Shown here piece after piece: positions 44,801-50,800 of a stretch of 64,000 nucleotides of DNA; position 1 is the stretch's first letter, and every line of letters starts with the position of its first letter. The notes beneath the pieces are model-generated. The model made no database searches. It saw only the letters and a list, made by a program, of their open reading frames with translations, and was not told the DNA's origin. The stretch lies in NCBI GenBank assembly GCA_033239525.1, contig BSYO01000010.1, positions 12,586,089 through 12,650,088 on the forward strand, in the 5' to 3' direction. Origin of the DNA: Nepenthes gracilis. Lineage: Eukaryota > Streptophyta > Magnoliopsida > Caryophyllales > Nepenthaceae. The position numbers and the translations under genes were made by a program.

Positions 44801-47800
44801 TAAACCCAGAAAATTTTTCTACCAGGTCTGCTGATTGGCTAACAAAGGTTTACAATCTTTCGGTGGCTAGTCACAAATGATTCAAGCATCACTGTTTTAA
44901 TATTACTTTTTGCCACTGTTAGCACTGTCAAAGACAGTTGATGGGAAGGTCAAGGAATTATTTAAAGAGTTCCTTCAGAATGATAGTTACGAAGGGAAGA
45001 GTAAATTCCACATTTTTGGACTGAATCTGCAGGGAAAATGTTGTGGAGATTCTCAAGTGAAAAAAATGCCTTGTAGAGAACTGCTTTTCACACCAAATAA
45101 GGAAATTTCCACTTCCGGCTGGTTCTAAGACAATCTTATGCGGATAAGGGCATTACATAGGAAATGTATCGTCAAAGATTAGGACAATTTTTATCAGTTC
45201 ATATTCTCTAAAGTTGAAAGTGCTGTATAAATAACTTTCTGGTATGACTGACAGAGTAATGGAGTGATTTTGCAAGAGAGATTCCCCATCTTATATTTCA
45301 TACAATCTGAAGGTGATAGTTGCAGATCATTCTGAGTGGAGTGATAATCAGCCAGTTTGGATTTGGCTGTTGACCCAGATGGGGCATTGCCAAGAAGCTT
45401 TTGATGATTTGCAGCATCTTTTCACTGCTACAGAATAGGATTTAACCATACACGATGATAAAATTAAATGGAGACTGAATAACAGTGGCGAATTCCATAT
45501 TGCATCTTACTATTCTGTCCATAGAATTTGCAATGAAAAGCATTTTACATGAAGTTTAATGGATGATTAAGGGATATCTCATTAACAGGACAACGTTTTG
45601 GCACTTGATTTCCAAATTCCATTTAAGAGATTTTTAGTGGGTATTCTGCCACTGACAAGTGGTATAAATGAGATCATCCATATCCATTAGTAAGCATGTC
45701 ACCTTCTAGGAGACTGAGTCTTCTGTAAAATTCTCTTCACCAGAAGAAGTCCTAATATAAAAGAGCTGGCTTCACTCTTATTTCACTAAAGGGGATCCTT
45801 CATTGGTATTGTGGGCAAAAGGGAATACCAAAGACGAGAGAGAAGGTAGAAACTCCAAAGAGGATGAACAGAAGGACGTAAATGTAAAGGAGAAAGAGAA
45901 TCAGAAAGTTACACAAAAGATAAATATGTCACAAGAAAAAAGTTGATACCCTAGCATGTTGAGAGCTTAGCTGTGACTCATTTCCTATTCAAACCATCAA
46001 GGTACTGATAGTAAGCTTCTATCTCATGATTCCTACCACTAATCTATTTTAATATTCTTGACCTTCTAGCTATTGTCTCATATAAATCCTACATTTCTAT
46101 AGTGCTTTGTTTCATCTTTGTGAGTGAATAGGCACTAGTTAATGGAAGAAGAAAGCTCCACTAAAGGAGGAAATTTGGGAGGTTACAACTATTTGAGTCA
46201 TAACAAAGTCACAGATTGAAAATGACTCTCAATCGTCAACTATACAAATTAATGGCAAAATTAAGAGATAAAGCAAGTATTATTTTCCTTCAGTTTTAGA
46301 AACACAAAAAACCTGTCAAGTGATATAGAAGGACATATAGAGAATCTGTGAGGAGAATTTAGAAGAAAGGCAGATAAATAAACAAAATAGTAGGACAATG
46401 AAGGACATGATATACAAGAAAAGGTCAAGGAAAGAGTATGAGCACGTGCGCATGCACGAGGAAGAGGGAGAGAGAGATGGAGGGAAGAATTAGAGAAGAG
46501 GAAAATTAAAGAGAGAAGAGAGACAACTGAGAAAGTGAGGAGAGTAATCTGCAACTTCATTCCATATGTCTTCCATACATCATAAGAGGCTGGTATCTCA
46601 TTTAGTAGACTTAGCTATCTATCTGAGTGAAGAGATGAATGCCAAGCTCTTTTGTAAGCCTGCCACCCCTAATAGCAGCTGAATGTCCCAGAAAACAGCC
46701 ACTAATACAAGATAACCATCATAACAGAATCCAAATTACTACAACAGATTTGTTAGTTACAATATAACAGTCCTTGAGAACTCATTAATCCTAGTAGCAA
46801 ATGCAACTAATCAAACCTATCTATCACACCTAATAGCAGCTGCCCAAATACTTACGTATTCTAACAGTACATGTGGCAGTCATTGCTTAGATGGCAGTGC
46901 AACCATTGCAGAGATGGCAGTGCTGAGGGGGCATAGAAGACATGAGAAATCATGTGGCAGCCATAACAGCTCTCAAAACCACCCTTATCCAGGGAGCAAA
47001 CCAAGTGTACATTGCAGAACTTCAAAAAGGTTGGCTCTATTCAGTTGCTGCCTGGTTCACAAATACTCTTCCCTTGATCTTGCAATAAAAGAAAACCAGA
47101 AACAACATTTGAGAAAGCGCAGCCATAGTCCAGGCATTATTTGGTCATTCGTTAGGGTTTCGTTGACAGCTCCAAAAGCATGCTATGCTACTGTTGAGAT
47201 GCCTGAATTTTGCTATTGGAAATTAAAATCCATAAGGTTGAACTAAGAAGTTGTTCTTCAGGGAGGATCTTCCCTCTCGTTTTCAATTCTTAATCTGGAA
47301 GATTATTTGCCAGGTTGCCTCAGTGTATTTTGCTGTTTTTGGCGCTTCCATGGCACCATATAATAAAGTTTTCCTTTACCGATAAAAAAACAATTTGCTA
47401 CTAGAAATTGACTATGAGGATGAGCCTTGGCACACTAGTAAGTTTGATCAATTGAAACCTAAAGACCATGGATTCAAACCACGAAAACAAACTCTATGCT
47501 ATGCAAGGATACAATTACAAAAATTTTAGCCTCCCCATACCCCAGAAAGTGAGAGCCATATGCGTTGGGCCCATTTCATTGGAAATTTGCTTCAGATTCT
47601 GCCTCTTTAGGCAAGTCAGGTTGTGATCATTCAAAAAACAACTGGTCAGTCAAGTTGTTTTGAGGTCTCCATGCCTCTTATCTTGTTGTCTTGTTGTGTT
47701 TTTAGCCAAGTTCTCGGACTTGGCTTTGGCATGTGTATCAAAAATCTCACAGTCCACTTGATCCAATGTTACATAAAAGCCAAGATGAAACTAATATGTG

Positions 47801-50800
47801 ACAAGGAGTGATGAATTAATAGGAAAATTAGGAAGATCAAAAGAGAAAAAGACAAAACCCAGGAAACAAAGAAAAGGAAGGAAAATAGAAAGGGGAGCAG
47901 AGGAGCATAACCTGATCTGAAGAACAGCAGGGCATCATATTTCATTCACTTTTCAGTCATGCATTTCAATTACAAAGTTATTCTTTTATAGAGTATTACT
48001 TGAGCTAACAACTCCAACTAGTTGTTAGCTAATTAACTACTATGCCTAACAACAATATAACCTAACTAACTGAACAATTAGAATCATCAAGTGCACAACC
48101 GTAGTCCCATTAGCCTCAGTTGCACAGCAACATTATTGATATGCTCATTAACAAAAGCATACCTGCAGCCTCAGCATATTCATAGCATCTATATGCACAG
48201 CCAGCTTAGTGTATTCCCCTACTGGTATATAACATGCAACCCCTATTTCAAAGGAATAGACAAATTAAACAGTAGCCTATTCTTACCTTAGTTTCCGAGT
48301 GAATACTCCTCATAGCATTTGAAAGCAATGTATTGGGATTTAAGCTGAGAAAACTTCAGTTCATTTTGATTGTGTTTTTGGAGGGAAGGCTGTTTGTGGC
48401 AAGGATATATCTATTACCGCACAAGTGTAGACAAATTAATTAATTTTAGATTTTATTTGGTTATTTATCCATTAAATAATTGAAAATTCATAGTATTTTT
48501 CATTGTTTAGATAAGTTTCTAGAAGACATTAGCTTGTAGGAGTCTGAACATTGTCACATACTCAGTATTTTTCAGAGTTATTTTACAATTTCTTTAGAAA
48601 ATCCCACCCATATCCCACGAGGTGGGAGCCTTGTGCATTGGGCCCATTTTATTGGAAATTGGCTTCAGAAATTCGCCTCTTTAGGCAAGTCAGGTTGTGG
48701 TCATTAGTGTAGATAAATTAGTTATAAATTTTATTTGATTTTTTCCATTTGTTATTTTAAATATCATACTATTTTTAAAAGTTCAGATAAGATTCTAGAG
48801 GAATTAACTAGAGTATACAAATATCGTTATGTACTCACTATTTTTCAAAGTTGAGTTCAGAATTTCATGCATGGCAATGTTGGCTTCTTATAAACATTGT
48901 GTCAGAGGTCGGAGCAGGGCCTATCCTATCATTAATTGCCTTTGGTTTGACATTTCAGTTGCTATTTTGGGTGATAACTGTTTTAGATCAATTTGGCAAT
49001 ACAGCCAACTTTTGCTCGTTTCTGTAAATATCCCATCTCAACAACAGTAAGTCCTTTAAATTCCATCACTGTAGATCACAAGCCTCAGAGCTGCCTCTGC
49101 CCAACACCACCAAACACCAATCAGCCCTTTACACCAACGACAACAAAAAACAATTTTCAAAATCCAAAGGGCATGTTTGGTTGGGAAAACTGTTTTTGTT
49201 CCATAATGTGTTCTGGAAGGGGTAAACATGAAGGCACCTCTGGAGGTCTTTAATAATTTTTAAAAAATATAGCAAATGTGTGTGGACTGAAAAGCCGCTA
49301 GATGAGCAAAAGCAGTTCTCAAGGCCTCAAACACCAAATCAAGAATGCTGGGTCACATTTGAGAACAAATAGAGCAACATTAATTGAACAATCATCACCA
49401 AAAGACGCAAAGATTATATCACAAATCCCTCTTGTGGTTAAAAGTAATAATTCTGAATAGGTATCCGACTTGTATAGTTATATAATGAAGCATCTAAGAC
49501 AAAGGAATCAGGGAAGCCTAAACTATCTTTCTTTTCAAATTTAAGTTAATCAATCAGGAACATGCATATTCATCTGTCAAAGAAATCATGATTTTGATCA
49601 ACTTAGGGAAACTAGTTTTAGTGTATCCACAAAAGATAACCTATTAAAGCAAATCACCATTCAAGAGTAGTCACGTAAAAAGGGTCAGTAAAAGATGATC
49701 CAAAAACAATCGAAGACTTGTGGAAGACTACTTCACCTTGCATATGCTCACCAAGATCAAGCCTATGCAATCATGACCTTTGCTCTTCACATACAAATGT
49801 TGTTTAATGTATCACAAGATAATTGAGATACGCCTTCACCAAAGGCTTTGGTAAGTTGAAAGAATGGATCAGCATCTCTCTACAGTATACACCAAAGGTC
49901 TTGATAGGGATAGTATTTCACACACTTTTTGCGAAATTGGGCATGAAAGGTATATATCCTTGATCTTGTGGGAAATGGAGGTGAGTGTTAGTTTTCTTTT
50001 GTTCACAGTTTCCAATAATCCTAAAGGCATTAATGTAATGTTGGGACTTGGGAATGTTCCATCCTCTACAGCTACAAGCGCAGGTCAAAGTAAATGATTC
50101 AGTCTACAATTCTGGCTTGCTCTCCCCACTCTCATTTTCAACTTTCACTTCCTCGTTTAAGATAATACTGCTTCCACCTTATAAAGTGTAATATGAACCA
50201 CATAAAGCACGAGAGGAAGGAAAAAAGTTTCCAAAGAGCTTTCCTTCACTAGATTCAACGCAGCTGTCCTTTCTTTTACAAGCTTCTTTCAATTCCACAA
50301 AGCAAAGAAGCATAAAGTTCGTTCTTATGAGAAGAATATTTGATAAATTTAACTCATATTTGAATGAGATCTCTTACTTGTAGACAGAATCACCACCTGT
50401 CCCGGTTCCAGTAGGGTCACCAGTTTGTGCAGTGAAATCTTTCTGAACAGTGTAAAATAGACAGCCATTGTAATATTTGATCCTGTTTCAACACAAATGC
50501 AGAAAAAAATTGTATAACAGCATATTGCTATCATTTTCAGTTCAAAGTCCAAACAGTCAATATCGACACAATTCACATACTCATAACCAAAGCCAAACTA
50601 TCCTTACTCACATACTTATATATCCGGCCATGGAGACAAGAGAAAATGAACTAATGCCCAACATGAAGCTTGGAAAAACAAAGTAATAGTAGGGGGCAGT
50701 TCAAGAATTTTCAATGATACACTGAACTTCATCACTTACATTTTCAATCCACCATGTTTCAAAGGCCCAAACACAGCCAAAGGGCAAAACATAAACAATA

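Larger units (their letters stand above)
36252..50377 (-). other. CYP59 intron 2 (14.1 kb)
   Basis: From the 3' end of the intron: about 1.1 kb unassigned (36252-37366), a Ty1/Copia element (37367-44515), a LINE fragment (about 44900-45660), GA-rich and unassigned DNA (45700-47400), an Au-like SINE (47416-47576) and a second copy of its 3' flank near 48600. The remainder to 50377 has no recognised feature. Confidence 0.8.

Noticed and set aside
46261..46560. 99-codon - strand open frame rich in Leu/Ser
   Set aside because: It is the complement of a GA-rich low-complexity stretch, so the apparent hydrophobic peptide is a composition artefact.
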